NCBI RefSeq assembly: GCF_021390335.1
Contig: NZ_JAJUXK010000001.1
Coordinates: forward strand, 806,001 to 870,000
Direction of reading: 5' to 3'
DNA from: Dyadobacter sp. CY343
GTDB taxonomy: Bacteria > Bacteroidota > Bacteroidia > Cytophagales > Spirosomataceae
Length of the DNA stretch: 64,000 bases
Part shown: positions 9,638-18,706 of the stretch, in pieces
Layout: every line of letters starts with the position of its first letter
Position numbering within the stretch: position 1 is the first letter of the stretch
Made by a program: the position numbers and the translations under genes
The notes under the pieces: generated by a model
The model's input: only the letters and a program-made list of their open reading frames with translations
Databases searched by the model: none
What the model was told of the DNA's origin: nothing

Positions 9638-9653
9638 AGTACAATTACTGCTT

Positions 9654-11648
9654 TTACTTCCTCAATTGCTTCACTAATGCACGAATCTCGTCTGCGGTTT
9701 TGTATGATTTGGCTCCGCGGCGGATTCTGGTGCGGATGTATTTGGGCCGCTTTTTAGTTTCTTCAAATATCTTGGTAATGTATTCTCCCAAAAACGAAAT
9801 ACCGAGGATCGTTAATCCGCCAAAGAACACAATTAAAACGATGATCGTCGTAACTCCGTGCGGCGTGTCCCGGAAGAAGAAGAATTTGGCTAAAATCTGC
9901 CAGATAATTCCTAAAATAGAAAGTCCCGTCAATGCAAATCCGGCATAGCTCATCAATTCAAGCGGGGCGAAACTGAAAGAGAAAATCGCCTTTTTGGCCC
10001 ACCAGATATTTTTCGTCCAGTTATTGGTCGAAACGCCAAACATCCGCTCCGGTCTCACATAAGGTACTCCTGTCTGCTTGAAACCAACCCAGGCGCGAAG
10101 ACCTCTTAAAAATTGCTCGGTTTCAGGCAGATCAACCAATTCCTTCACAACTTTCCTGTCGATCATCGAGAAATCGCCAGCGTCGCGGGGGATTGGAATG
10201 TAGCTGAGTCCCTGAAATACCTTATAAAATGCCTTATAGAAAAAGTGAATATGCGGCTTCATTTCACGCTGCACCCGCACGCCGTAAACCACATCATTTC
10301 CTTCCATCCATTTTTCATAGAATGCAGGAATGATTTCCGGCGGATCCTGTAAATCTCCATCCATCAGCACCACACAGTCGCCCGTCGAGATTTCCATTCC
10401 GCTCAAAAAGGCAGACTGCGAACCGAAATTCCGCGAGTGACTTATCCCCACCACATTCGGGTCTTTGTCACAAATTTTATTAATCACTTCTTCCTGATTG
10501 TCCGGCGAGCTGTCGTTTACAAAAATAATCTCGTATCGAACTTTCAGGTCGTTAAATGTTTTCACAAGCCGCTCGTACATGAACGGTATCGCCTGTGCAT
10601 CCTTATAACACGCAATAATGGCAGTAATGACAGGGTTCAATTTTGGGTTCTCAAAAGCGGGGATCACGCTGTATTCATAGCGAATCTCTTCCTGCCACTG
10701 ACTGTATTTGGAGAGCCCTGTTTCCAGAGAAGTACGCGCCTTCCATCCAAAGTCTTGTTCGAAAGAGTTAGGGTCACCAAACCATTCCGCCAGGTCCCAT
10801 TTTCTGTTCGACATGCTGCCCCACTGCGGTTCCTGGGCGATCGAAAATGTCGAGCGGGTCGTTTCCACGAGGTCGCCCATCGTGGTTTTTTTGCCAGTAG
10901 CAATATTATAGGATCTGCCCGCAGTCTCCTGCTTGATATTCAATGCAGCATCGATAAACGCTTCTACACAATCTTCGATAAAAACGAAATCCCTGCTGAT
11001 ATCGGGCGAAACAAGAGAAGGAAGCTGCTTTTTTCGGGCGTTTTCAATCAGTTTAGGGATCAGCCTGTCCGGCTCTTCCCAATAACCGTAAATTGAATAT
11101 AATCTCAAATTCAATGTTTTGAGATTAGCTACTTTGGCGTAATATTCAAGTAAATAGGCCGCAGAAACCTTGGAAACGGCATAGTGGCTGTTCGGCTCGA
11201 CGCGGTCAGTTTCTTTTGGAGCTGTGCAATTAAAACCATATTCAGAACTGCTTCCTGCGTGAATGTAGACCATTTCCGGCGTGCAGTTTTGCAGGATATT
11301 TACCGTTCCTATCACATTCGTTTCGTAGGTCAAGTTGACGTTACTTTGCTTGCTGTAAGCGCCGTAAGCCGCCAGATTGAATATGGTTTGCGGTTTATAT
11401 TTTTCAAAGATCTCCTGAACGGAATTATTCGAAAGGATATCGCAGTGGATGATATTTTCAAACGGAACATCGAGCAATTTCAATCTCCACGCTTTGGTTG
11501 CATCATGAGTTAGTGCATAGCAATCCTTTCGGATCTTGAAAATGTCATTAAATAGATTAGCGCCGATAAAGCCGCTGGCCCCGAAAACGAAAATTGGACC
11601 TTTTAAACTCTCAATTTTCTCGCGGTAAACCGGTAAATGATCAAGCAT
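9654..11648 (-). CDS. fusion protein: NAD-dependent sugar epimerase/dehydratase + GtrB-like GT2
   Basis: 664 residues in one uninterrupted frame. Residues about 17-325 are an extended SDR: the nucleotide-binding GASGFIG at 23-29, a serine triad region AGSSSEYG near 131-138, and catalytic Y156-x3-K160 (YAVSK). Residues about 338-640 are a polyprenyl-phosphate glycosyltransferase of family 2: ITAIIACYKD, VNDSSPDN, the metal-binding LMDGDLQDP (D430, D432), and two C-terminal transmembrane helices (about 565-590 and 600-625). The protein could make a nucleotide sugar and then load it onto a lipid carrier. The gene overlaps the transketolase N-subunit by 8 bases. Each half is a familiar family; the fusion is unusual. 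Confidence 0.9.
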   Translation of the reverse strand: MLDHLPVYREKIESLKGPIFVFGASGFIGANLFNDIFKIRKDCYALTHDATKAWRLKLLDVPFENIIHCDILSNNSVQEIFEKYKPQTIFNLAAYGAYSKQSNVNLTYETNVIGTVNILQNCTPEMVYIHAGSSSEYGFNCTAPKETDRVEPNSHYAVSKVSAAYLLEYYAKVANLKTLNLRLYSIYGYWEEPDRLIPKLIENARKKQLPSLVSPDISRDFVFIEDCVEAFIDAALNIKQETAGRSYNIATGKKTTMGDLVETTRSTFSIAQEPQWGSMSNRKWDLAEWFGDPNSFEQDFGWKARTSLETGLSKYSQWQEEIRYEYSVIPAFENPKLNPVITAIIACYKDAQAIPFMYERLVKTFNDLKVRYEIIFVNDSSPDNQEEVINKICDKDPNVVGISHSRNFGSQSAFLSGMEISTGDCVVLMDGDLQDPPEIIPAFYEKWMEGNDVVYGVRVQREMKPHIHFFYKAFYKVFQGLSYIPIPRDAGDFSMIDRKVVKELVDLPETEQFLRGLRAWVGFKQTGVPYVRPERMFGVSTNNWTKNIWWAKKAIFSFSFAPLELMSYAGFALTGLSILGIIWQILAKFFFFRDTPHGVTTIIVLIVFFGGLTILGISFLGEYITKIFEETKKRPKYIRTRIRRGAKSYKTADEIRALVKQLRK

Positions 11649-12468
11649 TCGTTAATTCATTAAAATAGCGCTCCTTCACTTCGAGGGTTGCCTGCTCATA
11701 TTGATCCTTATTCATTGGCAAATAGTGCCACTCTAACTTGTTTTCCATGTAGGAAACGCCTTTTCCTTTCACTGTATTTGCAATGATCGCTTTCGGTAAA
11801 CCGTTTTTGTGCGTTTTCAACTCCTCGATCGCGATACTGATAGAAGCCACATCGTGACCGTCGATTTCAATAGTTTCAAATCCGATCGCATTCCATTTTT
11901 CAACAGAAGCCGTTTCTCCCAAAACCTGATCCGTAAATCCGAAACCTTGCAAACCATTTTTATCAATGATCATGATCAGGTTATCAAGCTGGTTTTGAAT
12001 CGCGTAATGCGCTGCTTCCCAGGTAGTTCCTTCGTTCGTTTCTCCATCAGAAAGCAATGCAAAAGAATAGGTATCGTCTCCGCTCACTTTTGCCGCGTGC
12101 GCAATTCCTGTAGCGATAGGCAGACCGTGACCCAGCGAGCCGGTCGCAAATGGGATTCCTTTGTATTGCCGTGGCGCAGGGTGGGCTGGAAGTGTGGTAC
12201 CGTCGAGATAAAAGGTATCAAGCTCTTCGTCGGTAATTTCTCCCAGGGTATTCAAACAGGCGTATAATGCAGCTGCCGCGTGTCCTTTCGATAAAATGAA
12301 TGTGTCGTCAGCCGATTTTTGAAGGAAAAGAACTGCGACCATCAGGTCGATGCAGCTGAGTGAGCAGCCGATGTGCCCCGCATTTGCTTTATGGTATAAA
12401 CCCAGAACTTTCAGGCGAAGCTCCCCGCTTATTTGCCTCGGGTCGTTGAATATGTCTTCTGCGGTCAT
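11641..12468 (-). CDS. transketolase, N-terminal (thiamine-diphosphate-binding) subunit
   Basis: 275 residues from the ATG at 12468; an upstream in-frame TTG at 12486 is a weaker start. It covers only the diphosphate-binding domain. Near the N-terminus AGHIGCSLSCIDL and LSKGHAAAALYA supply the substrate- and cofactor-contacting histidines, GSLGHGLPIATGIA follows, and the metal-binding motif reads SDGETNEGTTWEAA with the downstream DKNGLQ (a GDG-x25-30-N variant in which the first G is S). The matching C-terminal subunit is at 8507-9427. It appears to be the first gene of the tight minus-strand operon, with a 106-base gap separating it from the GT39-like gene. Confidence 0.92.
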   Translation of the reverse strand: MTAEDIFNDPRQISGELRLKVLGLYHKANAGHIGCSLSCIDLMVAVLFLQKSADDTFILSKGHAAAALYACLNTLGEITDEELDTFYLDGTTLPAHPAPRQYKGIPFATGSLGHGLPIATGIAHAAKVSGDDTYSFALLSDGETNEGTTWEAAHYAIQNQLDNLIMIIDKNGLQGFGFTDQVLGETASVEKWNAIGFETIEIDGHDVASISIAIEELKTHKNGLPKAIIANTVKGKGVSYMENKLEWHYLPMNKDQYEQATLEVKERYFNELTNA

Positions 12469-12592
12469 GCGTGCTGTGTATGTCAATGTAAGAACCTGCT
12501 CACAAAATAACGGTCAAATCTTGTGTTTTAAGTGCGCAATATACGAAATCTTATTGGACGGCTTTGTAAAGTGCGGCTATTGAAAGCGCCGG

Positions 12593-14455
12593 TCAATAGC
12601 GCACACCTTTCAGATTTTCGATTTCAACAGGCTCTGCCTGACCGGATCTTTTGATCCAGATACGGTCAACCTGCAACGTGTCAAGCACCTGCACATATTG
12701 AGCATCTTTGGGAAGATAAATGTTGGTCAGCTGAGCATCCTGAACGGAAACTGGCAGGAAAGTCTTATCCATCTCACGCATCGCGACTAGTTTTGCAGCA
12801 GGGTAATAGATCGTGTCGCCGGGCTGGTAAGTGCTTTTGATCTTCTGAGCCGCAGCATAGTAAGGATTCGGTTCTCTCGGATTTGCAAAATAGCCATATT
12901 TAGTCGACCTATCCTGGTAAAATTCCCGTAATCTCAACCCTACAAAACCCAACTGAATAAGCAGAAACACATAGATCAGTACTTTAAACTCAATATCCAG
13001 CTTTCGGAAATATTGCAGTAATAAACTCAGCAATATGATCACATAAGGGAAAGAAAACCCAGGGTAGCGCTGGTTGAGACCATAAGTATGTCCTCCCCGG
13101 AATGCCATGAAAATCAGGAAAAATGTCGGGATAAGGCCCATTAAATACAACATCCACAATCTCTTACGCTTTTCTGGACTTGCCTGTTTATGAATATCAG
13201 GAATAAATGAAAGCGCAAAAATGCTGATTGACAAAATCGTGAATTGTAATTTGTGGTGATTATAGAAAAAGCCGGCCGCGATAATCACAAGAAATGGTAA
13301 CCTGTGAATCAGCCAGCCTGGTGTATTGATTTTGTGTTTAAATCTGAACCACAGTATTAGCAAAATCCCTACTGCGAGTGCTAATACTACATTCCTTCTT
13401 CCGGATAATGCATCGGTAAGTCCATTCGTAAATATCACTAAATCAGTAAAAATAGGCAGCGCCCGTTCAAAAACGTTGGGGAGCGTTGCCGGTAATATCA
13501 GTCCGTAGGGATTATTGTAAGGGGCGGTTTCGGCCATTCTTTTATAAAGATCCGCCTGGTCTTTCAGCGTGTACAAGGTGTAATACCCGCCTCCGAAAGT
13601 GAGCCACCATGCCAATCCGGAAAGTGACAAAACCGCGGCAATCGCCATTCTGATCCAGCCTTTGATGCTGCGCAGGAAAAACAATGCGTAAGCAGCGTGC
13701 GCAATCAGTACGGAAATGGTTAGAAAGTGGGATAGTAGTCCTAGCCCTGCGGACAGAATATAGCCGAGGTAAAGCCAGAAGGTTTTTCGTTTATTATACT
13801 TATTCTCAATAATTTGTAAAAAGAAATAAGTAGCGAGCAATGTCAGAAAGAAGGTAAGCGAGTAGTTGCGCGCCTGGTGACTATATGCTACAAAAAACGG
13901 CTCAACTGCCACAATACCAGCGGCTATCAAACCAGTATTTACACTGAAAAATCTTTTCCCAAACAGAAAAGTGAGCGCGATGATCATCGTGCTGAAAACC
14001 ACCGAAAGCGCACGCGCGGAAAAATCAGACAGACCGAAAATGTCCATCCACAAATGCAGGAGAATATAGTAAAAGGGGCTATTGCCGATATCGCTGCGGG
14101 TAATTGCGTCGTAATAATCCTGAATACTTTTGGGCGCCCAAAATTCGGCCGGCGTGAATGGGCGCAGTGTCGGTATCTCTTCGTAGGTAAATGATCTGAT
14201 CACGCCGACAGGCGGCTTGTAATCCAGCTTTGGCGCTTCCCAGAATTCTTTAACCGCCAGCCTTTGTGTGGAATAAACTTCTTTTTGATTTGCCCCTTCG
14301 AGCACAATACCCTGGCTGACCACCATTGTACTTTTCTCGTCGAAAAAAATGCTGAACCGATCGAGACGGTAAAATCTTAAAGCGAGACCTGCTACTAAAA
14401 TGATGGAGAAAATAAGCCAGGGACGCAGATTTTCGCTTTTGGTGTTTTGGGACAT
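12593..14455 (-). CDS. GT39/ArnT-like (GT-C fold) membrane glycosyltransferase
   Basis: 620 residues with about eleven transmembrane helices and a soluble C-terminal domain. The first periplasmic loop contains FSIFFDEKSTM, the acidic D-E pair that marks GT-C enzymes of the PMT/ArnT type, and a second acidic/tyrosine-rich loop (SDIGNSPFYYILLHLW) precedes the next helix, as in this family. These enzymes move a sugar from a polyprenyl-phosphate donor to lipid A, protein or another glycan at the outer face of the inner membrane. The GtrB-like enzymes encoded at 9654-11648 and 28214-29185 could make such donors. It lies just upstream of the transketolase operon on the same strand. Confidence 0.82.
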   Translation of the reverse strand: MSQNTKSENLRPWLIFSIILVAGLALRFYRLDRFSIFFDEKSTMVVSQGIVLEGANQKEVYSTQRLAVKEFWEAPKLDYKPPVGVIRSFTYEEIPTLRPFTPAEFWAPKSIQDYYDAITRSDIGNSPFYYILLHLWMDIFGLSDFSARALSVVFSTMIIALTFLFGKRFFSVNTGLIAAGIVAVEPFFVAYSHQARNYSLTFFLTLLATYFFLQIIENKYNKRKTFWLYLGYILSAGLGLLSHFLTISVLIAHAAYALFFLRSIKGWIRMAIAAVLSLSGLAWWLTFGGGYYTLYTLKDQADLYKRMAETAPYNNPYGLILPATLPNVFERALPIFTDLVIFTNGLTDALSGRRNVVLALAVGILLILWFRFKHKINTPGWLIHRLPFLVIIAAGFFYNHHKLQFTILSISIFALSFIPDIHKQASPEKRKRLWMLYLMGLIPTFFLIFMAFRGGHTYGLNQRYPGFSFPYVIILLSLLLQYFRKLDIEFKVLIYVFLLIQLGFVGLRLREFYQDRSTKYGYFANPREPNPYYAAAQKIKSTYQPGDTIYYPAAKLVAMREMDKTFLPVSVQDAQLTNIYLPKDAQYVQVLDTLQVDRIWIKRSGQAEPVEIENLKGVRY

Positions 14456-14558
14456 TAGATATTAGCTGATGATTTCTGTATTCCGCTTTCAAAAATCAGC
14501 GGAAGTAACATATCCAGTTGCCGCGAAAATAAGCAAATTTCCTTTTATAGGATATTTT

Positions 14559-16595
14559 TTAGATTTTAAGAATCGTAAATTCAACTCTCCGGTTCCGCTG
14601 GCGCGTCTGTTCGGTTGAGTTGCTGGCAATAGGTCTGGCTGGCCCCCAGGCCTTTGTCTGAATGCGTTTTGCCGCAATTCCTTTGGATAAAAGGTATTTT
14701 TTAACCTGCTCGACACGGTCAGAGGAAAGCTTTACATTTTTCTGAACTTCCCCCTGATTGTCCGTGTGCCCTTCCAGCAGGATTTCCATCGCCGGGTAAC
14801 TCGTCATCGCTTTTGCGATTTTATCCAGTTCCGTATAGGAAGACTTGACAACCTCGGCGCTGCTTTGTGCGAACATCGTATTGTTCAACCGGATCTGCTG
14901 ACCGGATTTCAGCGGTACCAGGTACAGGTTTCGCCGTATCGATTTTACCGTCGAGTCTGTGGAAAGATCAATTTCTTCGGAAATAGGAAAGTATCCTTCC
15001 GCAGCCGCAGACATTTTGTAAGCATCTTTCAAAGGCAGAACAAATTTATATTCCCCCGTTTCAGGGTCAAAAGAAGCCTTGGCAAACAGGCTGTTATCCT
15101 TTTTGAGCTCAGCCGAAACATCCGATCTGATTGGCTTTGTGGTTTCTGCTTCATACACATTTCCCGAAACGATCGCGACGGGCTCGGGCCTGATCTCAGG
15201 GTTCAGCCGGATCCTGAAAATATCTTCCTGCCCTTGAATTTTGTCGCTGGCGCTGAAATAGGCATAGTCGCCCACAGCGGGCACATTGAGATAAGCATCC
15301 CAAAGCGGCGAGTTGACTGCCGGCCCGAGGTTCTCAGGCTTTGACCAGTTTAGCCAGGTATCGTCCAGTCTTCTTGTCAGAAAAATATCTGCAGACCCGA
15401 AGCCGCTGTGACCGTGGGATGAAAAATACAGCGTCTTGTTGTCGAGGGCCAGAAACGGCGTGCCTTCGTCGTCGGCGGTATTCACTGTCGCGCCGATATT
15501 CTGCGGCTCCGACCAGGTTTCGTCTTTTTGGAGAAATGAAATATACAGGTCCCTGGAACCCTCGGTATCGGCTCTTTCAAGGGATAAAATCAAGACATTT
15601 TCATAAGGGGAAACTGCAATTTCAAGTGAGGTAGCGCCTTCTTTGAATGCGATTTTGGCCAGATTCGAGACCTTGGATTGTTTAGGAAATGACCAGCCTG
15701 TTTTTGTTTTAAATGATTTTGAGAAACCAAGATGCATGCTTCCGTCAGGCTGGTATTCATTGAGCAGGTATATCGTTTTCCCATCGGACGAAATACTTAC
15801 AACTGCATTATCACCCGGCGTATTAATTGGCGGGCCCATATTAACTGCATTCGACCACTGACCTTTATCATTTGAACTAGAAATCCAGACATCCTGCGGT
15901 TTAGGAGCACCAATATTTCCTTCAAAGTTACTTCGTGTAAAAAATAGCGTCTTGCCGTCGGGCGAAATGACTGGAGCAACTTCCTGTGCTTTTGTATTAA
16001 TGGCGCTGCCCATATTTTCTTTCTGGGTTTTCAGGTCCATCTTGGCCGCAAAGCGGATTTTTGCTTCAATAGGCTCGGTACTTTCAGAGATTCCGATTGC
16101 GTCAACCTGATTAAACCCCGACACCTTGTCTGGCCGGAGAACGATCTTAACGGCATTGACCTGAATATCCTGTTTTAGAAAAATCTGCAACATTCTGCCC
16201 GGAACCGGCTGCTGACCCGCCACAGCCTCTGACACAAGATATTCTTTGCCGGAAGGATCGTAAGCATATACCCTGACAATTGCGCCGGGATTAAAATTTT
16301 CGGCGATCGCGATCTGCTTCGCCTGAATAGCTTTTGCAAAACCGACCTTGATCCATTCCTCATTCCGGCTATCTGCTTCGGCCGGTGACCAGGCCGACCG
16401 GCTGTTGCCAAAAGCAGGTAGTTTATTAGGTTCCCCCAGGATCTGCTTCGCCCGAAAAGCGTGTCCATAAGCTTCTGGCCGATATTCGGAAGAATAGCCA
16501 AGTACCTTACTGGCCCATAGTACTCCCTGGGCAAAACCGGTAGCCGGAAAAATTAATAGCAGGAAAAATGTTAGAATTCTTTTCAATAAAATCAT
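14559..16595 (-). CDS. PD40-repeat / OmpA-like cell-envelope protein with N-terminal discoidin-like domain
   Basis: About 678 residues from the ATG at 16595. A signal peptide (about 1-22) is followed by a discoidin/F5-8-like region (about 25-170). Next come several TolB/PD40 beta-propeller repeats (for example SPDGKTLFFTR, SSDGKTIYLLNEY, ALDNKTLYFSSHG), a short carboxypeptidase-regulatory-like domain (about 455-540) and a C-terminal OmpA domain. The latter has LEGHTDNQGE and LSSDRVEQVKKYLLSKGI, the peptidoglycan-binding residues. Such proteins tether the outer membrane to peptidoglycan and occur near type IX secretion or gliding genes in Bacteroidota. It is flanked by the GT39-like and apiosidase-like genes on the same strand. 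The ligand of the discoidin-like region is unknown. Confidence 0.88.
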   Translation of the reverse strand: MILLKRILTFFLLLIFPATGFAQGVLWASKVLGYSSEYRPEAYGHAFRAKQILGEPNKLPAFGNSRSAWSPAEADSRNEEWIKVGFAKAIQAKQIAIAENFNPGAIVRVYAYDPSGKEYLVSEAVAGQQPVPGRMLQIFLKQDIQVNAVKIVLRPDKVSGFNQVDAIGISESTEPIEAKIRFAAKMDLKTQKENMGSAINTKAQEVAPVISPDGKTLFFTRSNFEGNIGAPKPQDVWISSSNDKGQWSNAVNMGPPINTPGDNAVVSISSDGKTIYLLNEYQPDGSMHLGFSKSFKTKTGWSFPKQSKVSNLAKIAFKEGATSLEIAVSPYENVLILSLERADTEGSRDLYISFLQKDETWSEPQNIGATVNTADDEGTPFLALDNKTLYFSSHGHSGFGSADIFLTRRLDDTWLNWSKPENLGPAVNSPLWDAYLNVPAVGDYAYFSASDKIQGQEDIFRIRLNPEIRPEPVAIVSGNVYEAETTKPIRSDVSAELKKDNSLFAKASFDPETGEYKFVLPLKDAYKMSAAAEGYFPISEEIDLSTDSTVKSIRRNLYLVPLKSGQQIRLNNTMFAQSSAEVVKSSYTELDKIAKAMTSYPAMEILLEGHTDNQGEVQKNVKLSSDRVEQVKKYLLSKGIAAKRIQTKAWGPARPIASNSTEQTRQRNRRVEFTILKI

Positions 16596-16666
16596 GGGCA
16601 AACTATTCCCGGCGGGGGTAATTCAGTATTAAGTAATATTATTAAGAATACCGGTGAATGTCAAAC

Positions 16667-17977
16667 TTACTGTTTGGAGCCGATCAGTAAGATCCAATCC
16701 CAGCCCGGTTGAGAGTCCGGCGGCTGAACAACTGCCTGTTGTTTGTTGGTGAATTTACCTCCGTCCCAGCGTTTGCCCGTGCGCGGACTATACCACACGG
16801 CGCCAAATTCGGTTCCCTGCAAGTGGTTGAGGTCCAGTCTGACTGGTTTTGACGAAGGCAGGTAAAGCATAGACATTCTTTTGTTCGACAAAGAAACGAT
16901 CCCGATTTCCGCTTTATCGACCGAATCAGTCAGCAGATCAGGTTTGTCGGGCTGCATATATTCCCAGGGAATTCCTTTCAGGATCTTCACCAGTTCGTGA
17001 ATATATTCCGCACCATCTTTCCCAATATTCACTTTCCAGGTAGGATTAAAATTCTTGATCGTGCTCATGTGACAAAAACCTGCGGCAGAGCTCATAATCG
17101 ACTGGTAAGCCTGATTTCGGATCATCACAGATTGGTCGGTCATTTCTCGTGGAAATTCAGAATTCGCGATCAAAAATGGTCTCAATGCAGCCTCAGCTGA
17201 GTTTTTCTGCCAGTTAGCCAGCGCCGCATACTCCGACGGAGTCACTGTTGAATCGGGAATAATGAATTTCAGATTAGAATGGTTTGGAGCCTGATCATTG
17301 ATATTAGTCGGCGAACAGGTATTCAGCGAAGCCAATATCTGTCCTTCCGAAACCGACCTTATTCCCTCTGAAATAGCTGAAAACTGGGCTGCGCTCTGGT
17401 ATTCTTCCTCGCTTACGATCCAGATGATATTGGAATGTTTCGCAAAAGCCTTTCCTACGTAAGTACCATATTCTTTCCAGGCAGCCTCGTTGTGCGCGTC
17501 GAATACTGCATTCCAGCTTTTTCTCGAAACAACCACCCCTACAACCAGATTACGCTCTTTGGCAGCGGCTATAATTTTATCAAAATAGTCAAAATAAGCC
17601 TTATTGGGTTTGCTGATATCGTTATTAACAAATGGCGCGACCTTCTGATAGTTTTTCTGGGTGGGGAGCATCGGAAGCAGCTGCACCAGGAAAGTATTGA
17701 AAGACTGGGCTTTTCTGATATCCATATAATGTACCGCTTCGGTGTAGCTAAGGCGCCTGAGCAACTGCCAGGCCACATCGGCGACCATCAGAAAGGGTAC
17801 CCCGTTATTATCAATAATATGTCTTCCGTTCGGACTGATCTTTAATGGAAACTTCGACGCCGCCGTTTGTGTCGGGCGGGTAATGCTTATAAAGCTGAGG
17901 CAAATGCATGCAAATGCGCCGAAGGCGAGCAGTGTAAAACGGGCGCGACGGTTCCTTTTTTCTGTTAATAGGTTCAA
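16667..17977 (-). CDS. secreted apiosidase-like (DUF4038/GH140-related) glycoside hydrolase family protein
   Basis: 436 residues with a TTG start; the next ATG would remove the signal/anchor segment (residues about 12-32). After it, GRHIIDNNGVPFLMVADVAWQ and the WQLLRRLSYTEAVHYMDIRK block match the opening of DUF4038 (apiosidase-like) TIM barrels, and the C-terminal 90 residues resemble the putative collagen-binding domain that follows it. The family motif IWxxGGD near the barrel middle reads IWIVSEEE here, and a candidate catalytic glutamate lies in ANSEFPREM. The protein probably acts on glycans outside the cytoplasm. It sits 24 bases after rpe. Family is fairly sure; substrate is not. Confidence 0.72.
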   Translation of the reverse strand: MNLLTEKRNRRARFTLLAFGAFACICLSFISITRPTQTAASKFPLKISPNGRHIIDNNGVPFLMVADVAWQLLRRLSYTEAVHYMDIRKAQSFNTFLVQLLPMLPTQKNYQKVAPFVNNDISKPNKAYFDYFDKIIAAAKERNLVVGVVVSRKSWNAVFDAHNEAAWKEYGTYVGKAFAKHSNIIWIVSEEEYQSAAQFSAISEGIRSVSEGQILASLNTCSPTNINDQAPNHSNLKFIIPDSTVTPSEYAALANWQKNSAEAALRPFLIANSEFPREMTDQSVMIRNQAYQSIMSSAAGFCHMSTIKNFNPTWKVNIGKDGAEYIHELVKILKGIPWEYMQPDKPDLLTDSVDKAEIGIVSLSNKRMSMLYLPSSKPVRLDLNHLQGTEFGAVWYSPRTGKRWDGGKFTNKQQAVVQPPDSQPGWDWILLIGSKQ

Positions 17978-18001
17978 GTTGAGTGTTTGGAAAGCCTGGG
18001 T

Positions 18002-18652
18002 CTAACTAGCTACTTTCAATTGCTCGATGATCCCTTTCGGGTCAGACGAACTAAATACGAAACTGCCGGCGACGAGGATATCAACCCCTTCACGCACCAG
18101 CAGCGGCGCATTATCCAGATTAACGCCGCCATCCACTTCAATCTTGAATGAATAGCCAAATTTTTCGCGCAGGCTATGTAACCTCACGATCTTTTTATAG
18201 GTGTTATCAATGAATTTCTGTCCGCCAAAACCCGGGTTTACTGACATGATCAATACGAGAGAAACGTCTCCCAGCACGTCTGTGAGCAATTCAACCGGCG
18301 TATGCGGGTTCAATGCAACTCCTGCCGAAAGTCCAAGTTCTTTCAGGTTTTCGATATTCCGGTGCAGGTGGGTACAAGCTTCATAATGCATTGTGATCCC
18401 CCAGGCGCCTGCTTTTTTAAATGCCTCAAAATAACGCTCCGGCTTTTCGATCATCAAATGCACATCCAGCGGTTTTTTTGCGTGTTTGTAAATCGCTTCG
18501 CAAACAGGTATTCCAAAGGAAATATTTGGAACAAAAACACCGTCCATAATATCTACGTGAATATAATCGGCAACGCTGGCATTCAGGAGTTCAACGTCGC
18601 GTTGCAGATTACCGAAGTCGGCGGCTAGTATCGAAGGGGCAATTTCGGCCAT
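18002..18652 (-). CDS. rpe: ribulose-phosphate 3-epimerase
   Basis: 216 residues, standard length. It interconverts D-ribulose 5-phosphate and D-xylulose 5-phosphate in the cytoplasm. Motifs: APSILAADF at the N-terminus with the metal-proximal S-x-L-x-A-D-F, HVDIMDGVFVPN with metal-binding histidine and catalytic aspartate, HLMIEKPE, MSVNPGFGGQKFI for the phosphate, and EVDGGVN with the second catalytic aspartate. It precedes the apiosidase-like gene by 24 bases on the same strand. Its product, xylulose 5-phosphate, is the classical two-carbon donor of transketolase, encoded by the split genes 6 kb downstream. The enzyme itself is a housekeeping one, so the link may be coincidental. Confidence 0.96.
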   Translation of the reverse strand: MAEIAPSILAADFGNLQRDVELLNASVADYIHVDIMDGVFVPNISFGIPVCEAIYKHAKKPLDVHLMIEKPERYFEAFKKAGAWGITMHYEACTHLHRNIENLKELGLSAGVALNPHTPVELLTDVLGDVSLVLIMSVNPGFGGQKFIDNTYKKIVRLHSLREKFGYSFKIEVDGGVNLDNAPLLVREGVDILVAGSFVFSSSDPKGIIEQLKVAS

Positions 18653-18706
18653 GAAAATCTCAAATTATTGAAAAACGATATATGGCGAAATTAGGGAATT
18701 ACTTGT

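Noticed and set aside
10437-11096. Long plus-strand open frame opposite the epimerase-GT2 fusion
   Set aside because: It lies wholly antisense to a well-supported gene, with no domain features.
16667-17977. D-apiose metabolism pathway linking the apiosidase-like protein with the split transketolase
   Set aside because: Apulose-phosphate transketolases can be split, but there is no isomerase or kinase of that pathway here, and the glycosyltransferase context points to biosynthesis.
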